64,000 nt of DNA from Bacillota bacterium. GTDB taxonomy: Bacteria > Bacillota > Clostridia > Christensenellales > SZUA-584. The first letter of the stretch is position 1, and every line of letters starts with the position of its first letter. Under the pieces are notes generated by a model. The model had not been told where the DNA came from. It made no database searches and worked only from the letters and a program-made list of their open reading frames with translations. Below, one piece after another: positions 1-8,757 of the stretch. Position numbers and translations under genes: made by a program. The stretch is from positions 88,850 through 152,849 of the forward strand of contig JAEZJG010000016.1 in NCBI GenBank assembly GCA_023415795.1. Direction: 5' to 3'.

Positions 1-496
1 GCGTGAAGGCGGAAATGTTCTCAGCCGTGCCCAGTATCGGCTGCGACAGCGTGCTTCCGGCGAAAAATATCTCGGATATCTTCTCGTGCGCCAGCTCCTC
101 CACGTTGTCGTTTACCATCGCGATCTCTTCCAGCACGACGCCTTTTTCCTTCTCCAGCTCCTGCGCGTCCAGCTGCGGGTTGACAAACAGGTCTGCCAGC
201 ACCTCGACGGCGGTTTCCAGCTTGTCCGGCACCACGCGCGCGTGATAGCATGTGCATTCTTTAGACGTAAAGGCGTTCAGCTGACCGCCGATCTTGTCCA
301 TATCCACCGCAATCTGTTTGGCGGAGCGCTTTTCCGTGCCCTTAAACAGCATATGTTCAATGAAATGTGAGATTCCGTTTTCTTTGGGCTCCTCACAGGT
401 AGAGCCTGTTTTCACCCAGATACCCGCCGCAAACGAATTATAATTCGGCATGTTCTCAGCAATTAATCTGACCCCGTTGTCCAGCGTCTTTATCAT
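1..496 (-). CDS. M16-family zinc peptidase (insulinase/processing-peptidase type), N-terminal part
   Basis: The reading frame starts at ATG 496 behind GAGGAGA and runs off the left edge, so only about 165 residues are visible. Residues 44-48 read HFIEH, the inverted zinc motif HxxEH of the M16 family. E123/E124, about 76 residues later, fits the third zinc ligand. The start MIKTLDNGVRL is typical of the bacterial YmxG/PepR-like branch, which in Firmicutes is a cytoplasmic peptidase of uncertain substrate. An ATG at 500 is out of frame. The C-terminal half lies outside the window, so whether the protein is full length cannot be judged. Confidence 0.9.
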   Translation of the reverse strand, partial: MIKTLDNGVRLIAENMPNYNSFAAGIWVKTGSTCEEPKENGISHFIEHMLFKGTEKRSAKQIAVDMDKIGGQLNAFTSKECTCYHARVVPDKLETAVEVLADLFVNPQLDAQELEKEKGVVLEEIAMVNDNVEELAHEKISEIFFAGSTLSQPILGTAENISAFT

Positions 497-513
497 GCAT
501 GTCTCCTCGTGTT

Positions 514-1092
514 TTAAAGCATTTCGTCCACTTTCAATATAGTATAACCTTTATCCAGCACAATTTGTACAACTTTTTTGAAATCCGGCTGATCGTTGTT
601 CGCCGCGACATACAAAAACATATCGCCGCTGATCTCACGGCTCAGCACCTCCTGCCAGTCGTCCAGCTTCGTCAGCTTCGTCAAATCGATGGACGGGCAA
701 ACCTGCCGTACCGTCTCGCCGCTCTTATAGCTCATCACCGTCACGCTGTAGCCGCCGCCGATGTACATGCCCGTCTGACGGTTTTCGTGCGCCGCGCAGG
801 TATACGCACCTACGCCGTGCCCGCGCCGCAGCACCTCTTGTATCAGCGCGTTGTCGGTATTGCACAGCGAGCAGAAAAAGAATGTGCCGTGCGCCCCCGC
901 CTGCTCCAGTATATCCATATACGCTTCCACATCGCTGGATTGATCGACGGCAATTTGAATCGCGACGTTGTCCGCGCCGGTGCGCCCTTTCAAGGCCGGT
1001 CCCTGAGCGGCCAGCGCGTGTGAGCCAAACGAAGCCAGCGCCACCAATCCGATAATCACCAGCAGACACATGTTTGTTACTACTCTTAGCAT
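514..1092 (-). CDS. Secreted polysaccharide-deacetylase-like protein, probably catalytically degenerate
   Basis: About 192 residues from ATG 1092, chosen because GAAAGG lies at good spacing and it begins directly with a signal sequence (positive residue, hydrophobic stretch 8-27, then HALA-AQ as a likely cleavage site). The frame stays open upstream to 1281 but without a better ribosome site. The middle part (DILEQAGAHGTFFFC ... LIQEVLRRGHGVGAYT) resembles the NodB/CE4 fold, where a strand with TFF is followed by a helix and a GHEIGNHT-like motif. The CE4 metal-binding Asp pair and HxxxH are not seen, so it may bind glycans or be a divergent enzyme. The fold is inferred, not certain. Confidence 0.6.
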   Translation of the reverse strand: MLRVVTNMCLLVIIGLVALASFGSHALAAQGPALKGRTGADNVAIQIAVDQSSDVEAYMDILEQAGAHGTFFFCSLCNTDNALIQEVLRRGHGVGAYTCAAHENRQTGMYIGGGYSVTVMSYKSGETVRQVCPSIDLTKLTKLDDWQEVLSREISGDMFLYVAANNDQPDFKKVVQIVLDKGYTILKVDEML

Positions 1093-1311
1093 ATCAGTAC
1101 CTTTCAAAGAAATCACCACCTCTACACATATATATTCAATCCCCATACGCTTCATTCGCGCGGTTGAACTGCGGGAAATGATATTGTGGTGTATCCCTAT
1201 ATATACGTGCGATGGTGCCGCAATGATACTGATATGCCGGCAAAAACGAATAACCAGCGGATAAAAAAATCCGCCGGGCAAAGCCTAATACAAAAGAGTA
1301 TGGAGGAAATT

Positions 1312-1656
1312 ATGAGTCACGAAGCCAGCCCTTTGGACAGCTTTCAAAACGGAATGCAGGCACTCAGCAAGGAAGCGCCCGATGTGTTTTGCGCATTCGA
1401 TAACACGGAAACGCTCGTTTTTGCGCCTGGCAGCCTGGACACTAAAACCAAGCACCTGATCGCCATCGGCATCTGCGCGTGCATCCGCTGCCGTCACTGC
1501 GCCGCGCGTCATGTGAGCGAAGCGCTCAAGGCGGGCGCAACCCGCGCAGAGCTGGTGGAAGCCGCCACGGTGGCAGCGGCGCTGGGCGGAAGCCCCTCGC
1601 TCGCGTATATCGCCACCGCGTTCCGGGAGCTGCTGGACAGCTTCGACGCAGTATAG
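1312..1656 (+). CDS. Carboxymuconolactone decarboxylase / AhpD-family protein
   Basis: 114 residues from ATG 1312, preceded by GGAGG at 1302-1306; longer frames upstream lack such a site. Residues 60-67 read CRHCAARH, the CxxCxxxH redox motif of AhpD-like proteins, within the helical CMD fold (LIAIGICACIRC ... SEALKAGATRAELVEAA). Members act as thiol peroxidase reductases or as small oxidative-stress proteins; the substrate here is unknown. The gene converges on the sirtuin gene with about 10 bases between the stops and is divergent from the deacetylase-like gene. Confidence 0.85.
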   Translation: MSHEASPLDSFQNGMQALSKEAPDVFCAFDNTETLVFAPGSLDTKTKHLIAIGICACIRCRHCAARHVSEALKAGATRAELVEAATVAAALGGSPSLAYIATAFRELLDSFDAV

Positions 1657-1666
1657 CGAATTCGCA

Positions 1667-2380
1667 TCACACGCGCAGCGCTGCCAGCGTCTCGCCGATG
1701 GGCGCGCTGATAACCAGATCGGCACGGGCATCGTAGGGCGTGGGTGCTTTGTTGATCAGCACCAGCGTCTCCCCTTTGAAGTAGTTCAGCAGCCCTGCTG
1801 CCGGGTACACCACCAGCGATGTGCCTCCCACGATCATCATGTCCGCCTCCGATATGGCCTGCACCGCCGCGTTGGTGACGGCGCTGCTCAGCGATTCCTC
1901 ATAAAGCACCACATCCGGCTTCACCAGACCGCCGCAATGGCAGCGGGGCACACCCGTCGTCGTGCGGACAAACTCCATGTCGTAAAACGCGCGGCACCGC
2001 TGGCAATAGTTGCGGTGCAACGAACCATGCAGCTCCAGCACATTCTTGCTGCCTGCCAGCTGGTGCAGCCCGTCTATGTTCTGCGTGACCACCGCCGTCA
2101 GCTTGCCCGCCGCCTCCAGCTCTGCCAGCTTAAAGTGCGCCTTGTTGGGCACGATGCCCGTCAACAACAGCTTGTTGCGATAGAATTCATAGAACTCCTC
2201 GGTGTGCGCCAGAAAGAAGGTATGGCTCAATATCGTTTCGGGCGGATACTTATACTGCTGGCTGTACAGCCCGTCCACGCTGCGAAAGTCGGGCATACCG
2301 CTCTCCGTAGACACGCCCGCGCCGCCGAAGAACACGATGCGGCGGCTCTTGTCCGCCAGCTCCTGCAATGTCATGCTCAA
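1667..2380 (-). CDS. cobB: NAD-dependent protein deacylase, sirtuin (Sir2/CobB) family
   Basis: About 237 residues with the sirtuin core: GAGVSTESGMPDFR near residues 20-33 (NAD binding), TQNIDGLH, catalytic His in LELHGS, and four zinc cysteines in CQRC ... CHCG. It removes acyl groups from lysines using NAD. The likely start is TTG 2380, 9 bases after GGAGG; the in-frame ATG at 2374 is 15 bases away from that site and is the alternative. The gene lies downstream of degV, but a terminator between them suggests separate transcription. Confidence 0.93.
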   Translation of the reverse strand: MSMTLQELADKSRRIVFFGGAGVSTESGMPDFRSVDGLYSQQYKYPPETILSHTFFLAHTEEFYEFYRNKLLLTGIVPNKAHFKLAELEAAGKLTAVVTQNIDGLHQLAGSKNVLELHGSLHRNYCQRCRAFYDMEFVRTTTGVPRCHCGGLVKPDVVLYEESLSSAVTNAAVQAISEADMMIVGGTSLVVYPAAGLLNYFKGETLVLINKAPTPYDARADLVISAPIGETLAALRV

Positions 2381-2426
2381 ACAACATCGCCTCCTTTGCT
2401 TAAGATTTTACCACAATCGGCTGCTA

Positions 2427-2460
2427 ATAAAAACAGGAGCAGTCCGCAGACGCTCCTGTT
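2427..2460 (-). terminator. Intrinsic terminator after degV
   Basis: On the minus strand AACAGGAGC pairs with GCTCCTGTT (2452-2460 and 2432-2440, 9 bp), followed by a T-rich run at 2432-2427. It sits 15 bases after the degV stop and ahead of the sirtuin gene. Confidence 0.8.
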
Positions 2461-2474
2461 CATGGTTGTATATA

Positions 2475-3347
2475 TTACGCCATCTCTTTGCCCATGAATA
2501 TCACGGCGAGCACGCCGGGGCCCGTATGACACCCGATCACCGGTCCGACATCCTGAATCTTCACCTCTTTGAAAGGCACGCTCTCTTCCATTTGCTCCTT
2601 CATCCTGAGCGCGGTCTCCATGTTATCCGCATGAAGCACATAGGCCGTCTGCGTCTCCGGATGCTCCACGTTCTCCTGAATCACATTCATGAAAAACTTC
2701 AATATCTTTTTGGAGCCCTTCACCTTATCTGCCGCGACGATCTTTCCTTCCCGGTTGAGCTTTAATATCGGCTTCACATCCAGTATGGTGCCGATAGCCG
2801 CCGCCGCGCCTGAAAGACGCCCTCCGCGTTTCAGGTAGTTCAGATCATCCACCGAGAACCACGCATGAGCGCGCTGCCTATTGGCGATAACCCAATCCCG
2901 AACCTCCTCAAGCGACTTCCCCTCTTCCTTGAGCTGCTGCGCGTACATCACCAGCTCACCCGCGCCCATCGAAATGCGCAGCGTATCCACAATCTCGATA
3001 CGCGCGTCGGGATACTCCTCCAGCACCATGTTGCGCGCCATCAGCGACAGCTCATAGTGACCGGAAAGCGCGGACGAGAACGACAGGTAAAGCACCTCAC
3101 TGCCATCCTTGATGATATCGCGGAAAAAGTCCGCAATGTCGATGGGCGGGCGTGTGGAGGTTGCCGCCTCGGCACCGTCCCGAAGCTCCTGATAAAACGC
3201 GTTAAAGTCTGTATTTCTGCCCAGATCAAAAAGCCGTTCCTCGCCGTTTACAGCATACGGCATCAGGAAAACGGGGATATTGTGCTCGTCGGCGTAAGTG
3301 TAAGGTATCTCGGTATCCGAGTCAGTAGCGATAACATAGTCGCGCAT
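2475..3347 (-). CDS. DegV-family fatty-acid-binding protein
   Basis: 290 residues, the usual DegV length. It starts MRDYVIATDSDTEIP, matching the conserved DSxxDIP-like N-terminus. A TSTRPP segment and a YLSFSSALSGHYE segment correspond to the lipid carboxylate-binding parts of the family, and RGGRLSGAAAAIGTILDVKPIL is the conserved second lobe. DegV/FakB proteins bind a fatty acid and present it to the kinase FakA; FakA is not in this window. The gene is followed by its own terminator. Confidence 0.93.
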   Translation of the reverse strand: MRDYVIATDSDTEIPYTYADEHNIPVFLMPYAVNGEERLFDLGRNTDFNAFYQELRDGAEAATSTRPPIDIADFFRDIIKDGSEVLYLSFSSALSGHYELSLMARNMVLEEYPDARIEIVDTLRISMGAGELVMYAQQLKEEGKSLEEVRDWVIANRQRAHAWFSVDDLNYLKRGGRLSGAAAAIGTILDVKPILKLNREGKIVAADKVKGSKKILKFFMNVIQENVEHPETQTAYVLHADNMETALRMKEQMEESVPFKEVKIQDVGPVIGCHTGPGVLAVIFMGKEMA

Positions 3348-3416
3348 AATTCCCTCCTATTAAAAAATACGTATGATAATGCCAAAGGAACAATAAAAAT
3401 GTTTTATGTTATACTA

Positions 3417-4868
3417 TCATTTATCCGCATTTTTTACAAGGTTTATAAAGAACGCCGTGCCTTCGCGCAGCGAATCGACACTGAGCCGTTCCCCCGCAGC
3501 GTGGATTGTCCCTAAGTCCTCACTCATCGACGCAAACGGCTGAAAGCGGTACACGCCGTCGGCAATGCACGCGTAACGGCGCGAATCTGTGGCGGCCACC
3601 ATGAGGTAAGGCGACACCACGTAGCCCGGAAACAGCTCTGCGACGGTTTTCTCGATCACCTTATAGGCTGCGCTGTTCACATCCGAAACCCCCGACGGCT
3701 CAGTCGCCATCAGCACCTCAACCTTAATGTGTTTGCCCACCACGCGCTGAACATGCGCCGTCAGCTTCTCCACCGAATCGTCCGGCGAGATGCGGAAATT
3801 GACCACCGCTTCTGCGCGCTCTGCCAGCACATTGGGCGCTTCCGAGCCCTTGAGCATCGTAGGCGCGGTGGTGGTGCGCACCATGGCTGAACCGGTGCTG
3901 CTCGTCGCCAGCCCTTTAAGCAGCAGCGGTTTTGTGATAAACAGGTTCGCCGCAATCACATTGAGCGGAAACTTCATATAGCCGCCCACCGAATTCAGCA
4001 TCGCCTTGAGCGGCTCGTTGAGCGTGGGCTTCATCTTGTGCTGCTCCAGCGCGACGATAGCCTTGGCGAGCGCACCCACAGCCGTCTGCTTCGGCGGTCT
4101 TGAGGCATGGCCGCCTGCCGACTCCGCAATCAGCTTGAGATCGGCGTAGCCCTTTTCGCAGATGCCGATGGTCGCCACCTTGGCATCAATGCTCATCGAC
4201 TTGCCGTCCATAACCACGCCGCCCTCGTCAATCACGAAGTCCAGCTGCACACCCCGCGCCTTGAGCGTATCCACAATGCGCTGTGCGCCCAGCGTTCCCA
4301 TGCGTTCCTCGTCGTGCCCCAGCGCGATGTATATGTCACGCTCAGGCGCAAAGCCCTTCTCCAGCAGATGCTCCACGCTCTCCATGATGCAGCAGAGCTG
4401 TCCCTTCATATCGATCGCACCGCGTCCCCAAACGTAGCCGTCCGCAACTGCGCCGGAAAACGCCTCGTAAGGCCACATGTCCGCCGTGCGCTCATCCACA
4501 GGCACCACATCCATGTGCGCCATCATCAGCCAAGGCTTTTGCGGCGAGCCGGTGCCCTTCCACCTATAGAGCAGGCTGTATTCGTTGACAACCTCCTTTT
4601 CCAGCACCGCGTGCAGACGCGGATATGTGCGCTCCATGTAATCGTGCAGCCCGAGGAACGCCTCGCGGTCGAAGCCCTCCATCGTATCCGCCGACAACGT
4701 CTTAAAGCGAATGATGCCGCCCAGATGCTCGGCCAGCCTTTCAGCATCCAGCTCCGGCAGCTCCGCCTTGCGTGCGGCGGCCGCTGTCGGGCGCTTAAAG
4801 ACGGTGTTCACAGCCATCATGGCAGCCAGCAGCACGAGCAATCCCAGTATTGCGTAGAGTATTATCAT
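3417..4868 (-). CDS. Membrane-anchored M20-family metallopeptidase
   Basis: About 483 residues from ATG 4868, preceded by GGGGTGA; the frame is open to 4907 but that would overlap the upstream gene. Residues 1-24 form one hydrophobic anchor. The catalytic core shows HMDVVP (zinc His and Asp), GRGAIDMKGQ (bridging Asp) and GHDEERMG (catalytic Glu-Glu), as in M20 dipeptidases and PM20D1/CPS1-like carboxypeptidases. It follows two membrane protein genes by 5 bases, so it is probably cotranscribed with them. Its substrate is likely a peptide or N-acyl amino acid; this is inference from family and context. Confidence 0.9.
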   Translation of the reverse strand: MIILYAILGLLVLLAAMMAVNTVFKRPTAAAARKAELPELDAERLAEHLGGIIRFKTLSADTMEGFDREAFLGLHDYMERTYPRLHAVLEKEVVNEYSLLYRWKGTGSPQKPWLMMAHMDVVPVDERTADMWPYEAFSGAVADGYVWGRGAIDMKGQLCCIMESVEHLLEKGFAPERDIYIALGHDEERMGTLGAQRIVDTLKARGVQLDFVIDEGGVVMDGKSMSIDAKVATIGICEKGYADLKLIAESAGGHASRPPKQTAVGALAKAIVALEQHKMKPTLNEPLKAMLNSVGGYMKFPLNVIAANLFITKPLLLKGLATSSTGSAMVRTTTAPTMLKGSEAPNVLAERAEAVVNFRISPDDSVEKLTAHVQRVVGKHIKVEVLMATEPSGVSDVNSAAYKVIEKTVAELFPGYVVSPYLMVAATDSRRYACIADGVYRFQPFASMSEDLGTIHAAGERLSVDSLREGTAFFINLVKNADK

Positions 4869-4873
4869 TGTTG

Positions 4874-5572
4874 TCACCCCTGTATACGGTTCTTCTTGTA
4901 CATCCACCGCGCGATCAGCACGGCAACAATCGACATAACGGGTATGAATATGCCGGCACTGGCAAACAGACCGGGCATCAGCAGAAATAGCCCCACCATC
5001 AGCACGGTGGGAATCACCGCCAGCCGCCAGCTCTTGGAGATAAACACAACGCCCAGCGCGCCGAACAGCGCGGGAATCACATAGCCGTTGGACAGATCAA
5101 ACACGGAGGACAGCAGCGGGTCGGCGTTAATCCAATTGGTGATGGGGATCACCAGCACCAGCCCCACGATCAGTATCAGCGTGGTCACGATGGACGACAC
5201 AGCCACCGCGATGGTGGACAGCACCTCGCCCTCTTCCGATGCCGCGTTGACACCCGCTTTACTCAGCGACACCTGAGCCGCAGGCACCTTCATGTTGGCA
5301 AGGTTGCCCGTGATAAACGCCAGATACGTTCCGCCGGAGCCCACCATGGGCGAATAGTTAAACACCTCTATAAGCCCGATTGCCCAATACATGGGGACGA
5401 TCGCGATTGCGCCCTTCAATAATGCGTTCCTATCTGGCTCTACGCCGTATATCAGGCAGAACAGCAAAGGTACGGCCAGCAGCAGCAGCAACGCGGCCCC
5501 TGTCCAAATCTTTCCGATACGATGCGTCTGCTCGTCGTATTCACTGAGCATCGGTGCGTATTTATTAGCCAT
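4874..5572 (-). CDS. Polytopic membrane protein, partner of DUF5058-like gene
   Basis: 232 residues from ATG 5572, which lies one base past the stop of the upstream membrane gene, suggesting translational coupling. There are about six hydrophobic segments and no signal peptide. The loop GSGGTYLAFITGNLANMKVPAA is glycine-rich and could line a transport path. I do not recognise a named family. Together with the upstream membrane gene and the downstream M20 peptidase it looks like a two-component permease paired with a peptidase, which is inference from gene order only. Confidence 0.75.
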   Translation of the reverse strand: MANKYAPMLSEYDEQTHRIGKIWTGAALLLLLAVPLLFCLIYGVEPDRNALLKGAIAIVPMYWAIGLIEVFNYSPMVGSGGTYLAFITGNLANMKVPAAQVSLSKAGVNAASEEGEVLSTIAVAVSSIVTTLILIVGLVLVIPITNWINADPLLSSVFDLSNGYVIPALFGALGVVFISKSWRLAVIPTVLMVGLFLLMPGLFASAGIFIPVMSIVAVLIARWMYKKNRIQG

Positions 5573-5573
5573 G

Positions 5574-6317
5574 TCAAGCCACCCCCGCAAACATGTTATG
5601 ATAGACAATGGACAAAAGTATTGCGCCCAGCATCGACACCGGCAGCGCAAAATTCTCCAGCCACTTCGCCTTTGTCAGCTTGATCAGCGCACCGAAAAAC
5701 AGCATGAATATCACGCCCGTTCCCAAGGTCAGCAGCTGCGCCTGCCCGTTTATCGTTATCTCTGAATCCGCCAAACCGCCAAAAGCCGCAATGCCTTTGG
5801 CAATAAACTGACCGCCCATGACAGCGATAATGCCCATGAACAGCGCGTCGGTGAGTATCTTGCTCCATTTGGGGTCTTTCTGGCCCACGGTTATGAGTCT
5901 GCGCTGATACCATTTGAGACCCAACAGATTGAACAGAGGCCCCGCGATGATGCCGACCGTCATCACCCATATCACGCTTGCAAACACCGCCGGCGTAACA
6001 TCTCCCGGAGCCGCCTCCAGCACCTTGCCCGCCGCGATGGTTTCGTACGACATGGAGCCGATAACCGACAGACGTATCCACGACAGCGGCGTGCCGATCG
6101 TTGCCGCTAGCGCGATCATCGCCAGCACAATGGGCACGGAAGGCACGATAGAAAACGTACCGCTTGTGATGGCGGCATCCTTCATCACCTTTGACGATAT
6201 ACCCAGCTGCCTGCCCCTGCGCACGGCACGAACAAGAAAATAAACCGATTGCCCCAGCACAAACAGGATTACCAAGACGCCCATTATATATAAATATGCG
6301 CCGTTTTTGAAATCCAT
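5574..6317 (-). CDS. Polytopic membrane protein, DUF5058-like
   Basis: 247 residues with about six hydrophobic segments, starting MDFKNGAYLYIMGVLVIL. A basic loop RAVRRGRQLG follows the first helix, and the SGTFSIVPSVPIVLAMIALA segment is glycine/proline-rich. The organisation resembles the DUF5058 family of uncharacterised Clostridia membrane proteins; this is from memory and tentative. It is the first gene of the unit that continues with another membrane protein and an M20 peptidase. Confidence 0.7.
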   Translation of the reverse strand: MDFKNGAYLYIMGVLVILFVLGQSVYFLVRAVRRGRQLGISSKVMKDAAITSGTFSIVPSVPIVLAMIALAATIGTPLSWIRLSVIGSMSYETIAAGKVLEAAPGDVTPAVFASVIWVMTVGIIAGPLFNLLGLKWYQRRLITVGQKDPKWSKILTDALFMGIIAVMGGQFIAKGIAAFGGLADSEITINGQAQLLTLGTGVIFMLFFGALIKLTKAKWLENFALPVSMLGAILLSIVYHNMFAGVA

Positions 6318-6421
6318 CTTTACTCTCCTTATCGCGATAATTGTCTGAACAAGACGAAAATGACACGCTCATTATATAACCATCGCTACGGCTGGTACAG
6401 TAAAAAATGTTATTATTACAC

Positions 6422-6451
6422 AAAAAAACGCGGGAAGTGATTCTCCCCGCG
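6422..6451 (-). terminator. Intrinsic terminator after groEL
   Basis: On the minus strand CGCGGG pairs with CCCGCG (6451-6446 and 6434-6429), followed by seven T at 6428-6422. It lies about 40 bases past the groEL stop. Confidence 0.9.
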
Positions 6452-6489
6452 TTTTGTGTGTGTTTGTATGTTTCGTGCGATTGTTTGGC

Positions 6490-8124
6490 TTAGTACATGC
6501 CCGGCATTCCGCCCGGAGCGCCGCCCGGCATTGCCATGGGCTTCTCTTCCGGAATATCCGACACGATGCTCTCGGTGGTCAGCAGCAGCGAGGCGATAGA
6601 CGCCGCGTTCTGCAGAGCGCTTCTCGTCACCTTGGTCGGGTCGATGATGCCCTTGTTCACCATGTCGCCGTACTCGTTCTTCGCCGCGTCGTAACCGAAG
6701 TTGACATCGTCCTGAGACTTGATCTTGTCGACGATTACGCTGCCTTCCAGACCCGCGTTGAACGCGATCTGACGGAGCGGTTCTTCCAGCGCGCGCAGCA
6801 CGATCTGCATGCCCGTCTTCACATCGCCCTCAGCAGACTCTACCATCTTCACAAGAGCCTTGCTGGAGTGCAGCAGCGCGATGCCGCCGCCCGGCACGAT
6901 GCCTTCTTCCACAGCCGCACGGGTCGCTGCCAGCGCGTCTTCGATGCGCATCTTGCTTTCCTTCATTTCCGTCTCGGTTGCAGCGCCCACCTGAATCACA
7001 GCCACGCCGCCTGCCAGCTTCGCCAAACGCTCCTGCAGCTTCTCACGGTCGTAATCAGAGGTCGTCTCTTCGATCTGGGACTTGATGGAGTTGATGCGGG
7101 CTTTGATCTCGGACGGATCGCCAGCGCCTTCCACGATGGTGGTGTTCTCTTTATCCACCTTGATCTGGCGGGCTTTGCCCAGCATATCAAGCTTTGCTTC
7201 CTTAAGGTCAAGGCCGATCTCCTCAGAAATCACCTGACCGCCGGTCAGAATCGCGATATCCTGCAGCATGGCCTTGCGTCTGTCGCCGAAGCCCGGAGCC
7301 TTAACTGCAACGCAGTTGAAGGTGCCGCGCAGCTTGTTGACGATCAGAGTCGCCAGCGCTTCGCCTTCCACATCTTCAGCGATGATGAGCAGCTTCTTGC
7401 CCGTCTGGACAACCTGCTCCAGCACCGGCAGAATCTCCTGAATGTTGGAGATCTTCTTGTCGGTTATGAGAACCAGCGGCTCGTCGAGCACCGCTTCCAT
7501 TTTATCGGTATCGGTAACCATGTAAGCCGACGCATAGCCGCGGTCAAACTGCATGCCTTCCACAACCTTGAGGTCGGTCATCATCGTCTTGCTTTCTTCC
7601 ACGGAGATAACGCCGTCGTTGCCGACCTTATCCATCGCTTCCGCGATCAGGCGGCCGATTTCCTCGTCGCCGGCGGAGATGGACGCCACCTGTGCGATAG
7701 CGGTAGAGCCGCTGATCGGGTTGGAGATGTTCTTCAAGTCCTCCACAGTCACGTCAACCGCCTTGAGGATGCCCTTCTTGATGCCCATCGGGTTTGCGCC
7801 CGCAGCCACGTTCTTGAGACCTTCACGGATGATGGCCTGTGCCAGCAGCGTGGCGGTGGTGGTGCCGTCGCCCGCGATATCGTTGGTCTTGGTTGCCACT
7901 TCCTTAACAAGCTGAGCGCCCATGTTTTCGAACGGGTCCTTCAGCTCAATCTCCTTAGCGATGGTCACACCGTCGTTGGTGATCAGCGGGGAACCGAACT
8001 TCTTGTCGAGAACAACGTTTCTGCCCTTGGGTCCAAGGGTGATTTTAACCGTATCGGCCAGCTGGTTTACGCCCGCTTCCAGCAGGCGGCGGGCTTCTTC
8101 GCCATATTTAATCTGTTTAGCCAT
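6490..8124 (-). CDS. groL: Chaperonin GroEL (Hsp60)
   Basis: 544 residues, full family length. It carries the ATP-binding DGTTTATLLA segment, the GDRRKAMLQDIA apical signature and the Gly-Met-rich tail GGMPGMY. It forms the double-ring folding chamber capped by GroES. It follows groES by 33 bases in one operon controlled by the CIRCE operator and is closed by a strong terminator. Nothing is odd about the sequence. Confidence 0.99.
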   Translation of the reverse strand: MAKQIKYGEEARRLLEAGVNQLADTVKITLGPKGRNVVLDKKFGSPLITNDGVTIAKEIELKDPFENMGAQLVKEVATKTNDIAGDGTTTATLLAQAIIREGLKNVAAGANPMGIKKGILKAVDVTVEDLKNISNPISGSTAIAQVASISAGDEEIGRLIAEAMDKVGNDGVISVEESKTMMTDLKVVEGMQFDRGYASAYMVTDTDKMEAVLDEPLVLITDKKISNIQEILPVLEQVVQTGKKLLIIAEDVEGEALATLIVNKLRGTFNCVAVKAPGFGDRRKAMLQDIAILTGGQVISEEIGLDLKEAKLDMLGKARQIKVDKENTTIVEGAGDPSEIKARINSIKSQIEETTSDYDREKLQERLAKLAGGVAVIQVGAATETEMKESKMRIEDALAATRAAVEEGIVPGGGIALLHSSKALVKMVESAEGDVKTGMQIVLRALEEPLRQIAFNAGLEGSVIVDKIKSQDDVNFGYDAAKNEYGDMVNKGIIDPTKVTRSALQNAASIASLLLTTESIVSDIPEEKPMAMPGGAPGGMPGMY

Positions 8125-8157
8125 GTTATTTCCTCCTTACTTCCTTATCAAAGATAA

Positions 8158-8442
8158 TTATTCAACTATCGCAAGCAGATCGCTCTGGCGTACGATGATG
8201 TACTCCGCGCCGTCTACCTTCACTTCGGTGCCCGCATACTTGGAATACAGCACCTTGTCGCCCGGCTTCACTGTCATCACAACTTCTTTACCGTCTACCA
8301 TGCCGCCGGGACCCACCGCAACAACCTCTGCCGTTTGCGGCTTTTCCTTCGCGCTGCCTGTCAGAACGATACCGCTCTTTGTGGTCTCTTCGCTCTCAAG
8401 GCTCTTGATAACAACTCTGTCGCCCAATGGTTTAATGGCCAT
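8158..8442 (-). CDS. groS: Co-chaperonin GroES (Hsp10)
   Basis: 94 residues beginning MAIKPLGDRVVIK, the standard GroES start, with the mobile loop near SEETTKSGIVLTGSAKEKPQ and the roof/GPGG segment VVAVGPGGMVDG. It caps the GroEL ring. It is the first gene of the groES-groEL operon, 61 bases downstream of the CIRCE palindrome, with GGAGG just before the ATG. Confidence 0.99.
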   Translation of the reverse strand: MAIKPLGDRVVIKSLESEETTKSGIVLTGSAKEKPQTAEVVAVGPGGMVDGKEVVMTVKPGDKVLYSKYAGTEVKVDGAEYIIVRQSDLLAIVE

Positions 8443-8502
8443 AATGTATAAACCTCCTTATAACATGTTTATTGATTATATTAAATTGCCTGTCTATAGT
8501 TG

Positions 8503-8529
8503 TTAGCACTCACTGCAATCGAGTGCTAA
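8503..8529 (-). promoter_or_regulatory. CIRCE operator (HrcA binding site)
   Basis: TTAGCACTC, nine bases, then GAGTGCTAA: a perfect match to the CIRCE inverted repeat bound by the heat-shock repressor HrcA. It overlaps the expected transcription start of groES-groEL. hrcA itself is not in this window. Confidence 0.98.
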
Positions 8530-8537
8530 CAGGGTTA

Positions 8538-8566
8538 ATCATAATATATAGAACATATCATGGCAA
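8538..8566 (-). promoter_or_regulatory. groES-groEL promoter (sigma-A type)
   Basis: On the minus strand TTGCCA (8566-8561) and TATGAT (8543-8538) are separated by 17 bases, placing the start point inside the CIRCE operator, as expected for repression by HrcA. Confidence 0.8.
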
Positions 8567-8757
8567 ATCCAAATTCGCCTGTTTTAGGGCCAATGTACGC
8601 ATTTATTAATGCTTATTCAAAATTAATAGCTAAATGCTTGATTATTCTCTATAATTCTCACATATTTATAATATTCTATTATTTACCTCTCATTGCAGGA
8701 GTTTTTTCATCCGATGTTGAATTATATCAGGATAATTTCCGGATCAGGGGTATTGTA

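Noticed and set aside
1186..1311. A 42-codon N-terminal extension of the AhpD-like protein
   Set aside because: Upstream ATG has no ribosome site; GGAGG directly precedes the ATG at 1312, which gives the normal family N-terminus.
6454..8157. A 567-codon open frame on the plus strand
   Set aside because: It is antisense to groEL along its whole length; composition (His- and Arg-rich) is that of a reverse-frame shadow in a GC-rich gene.
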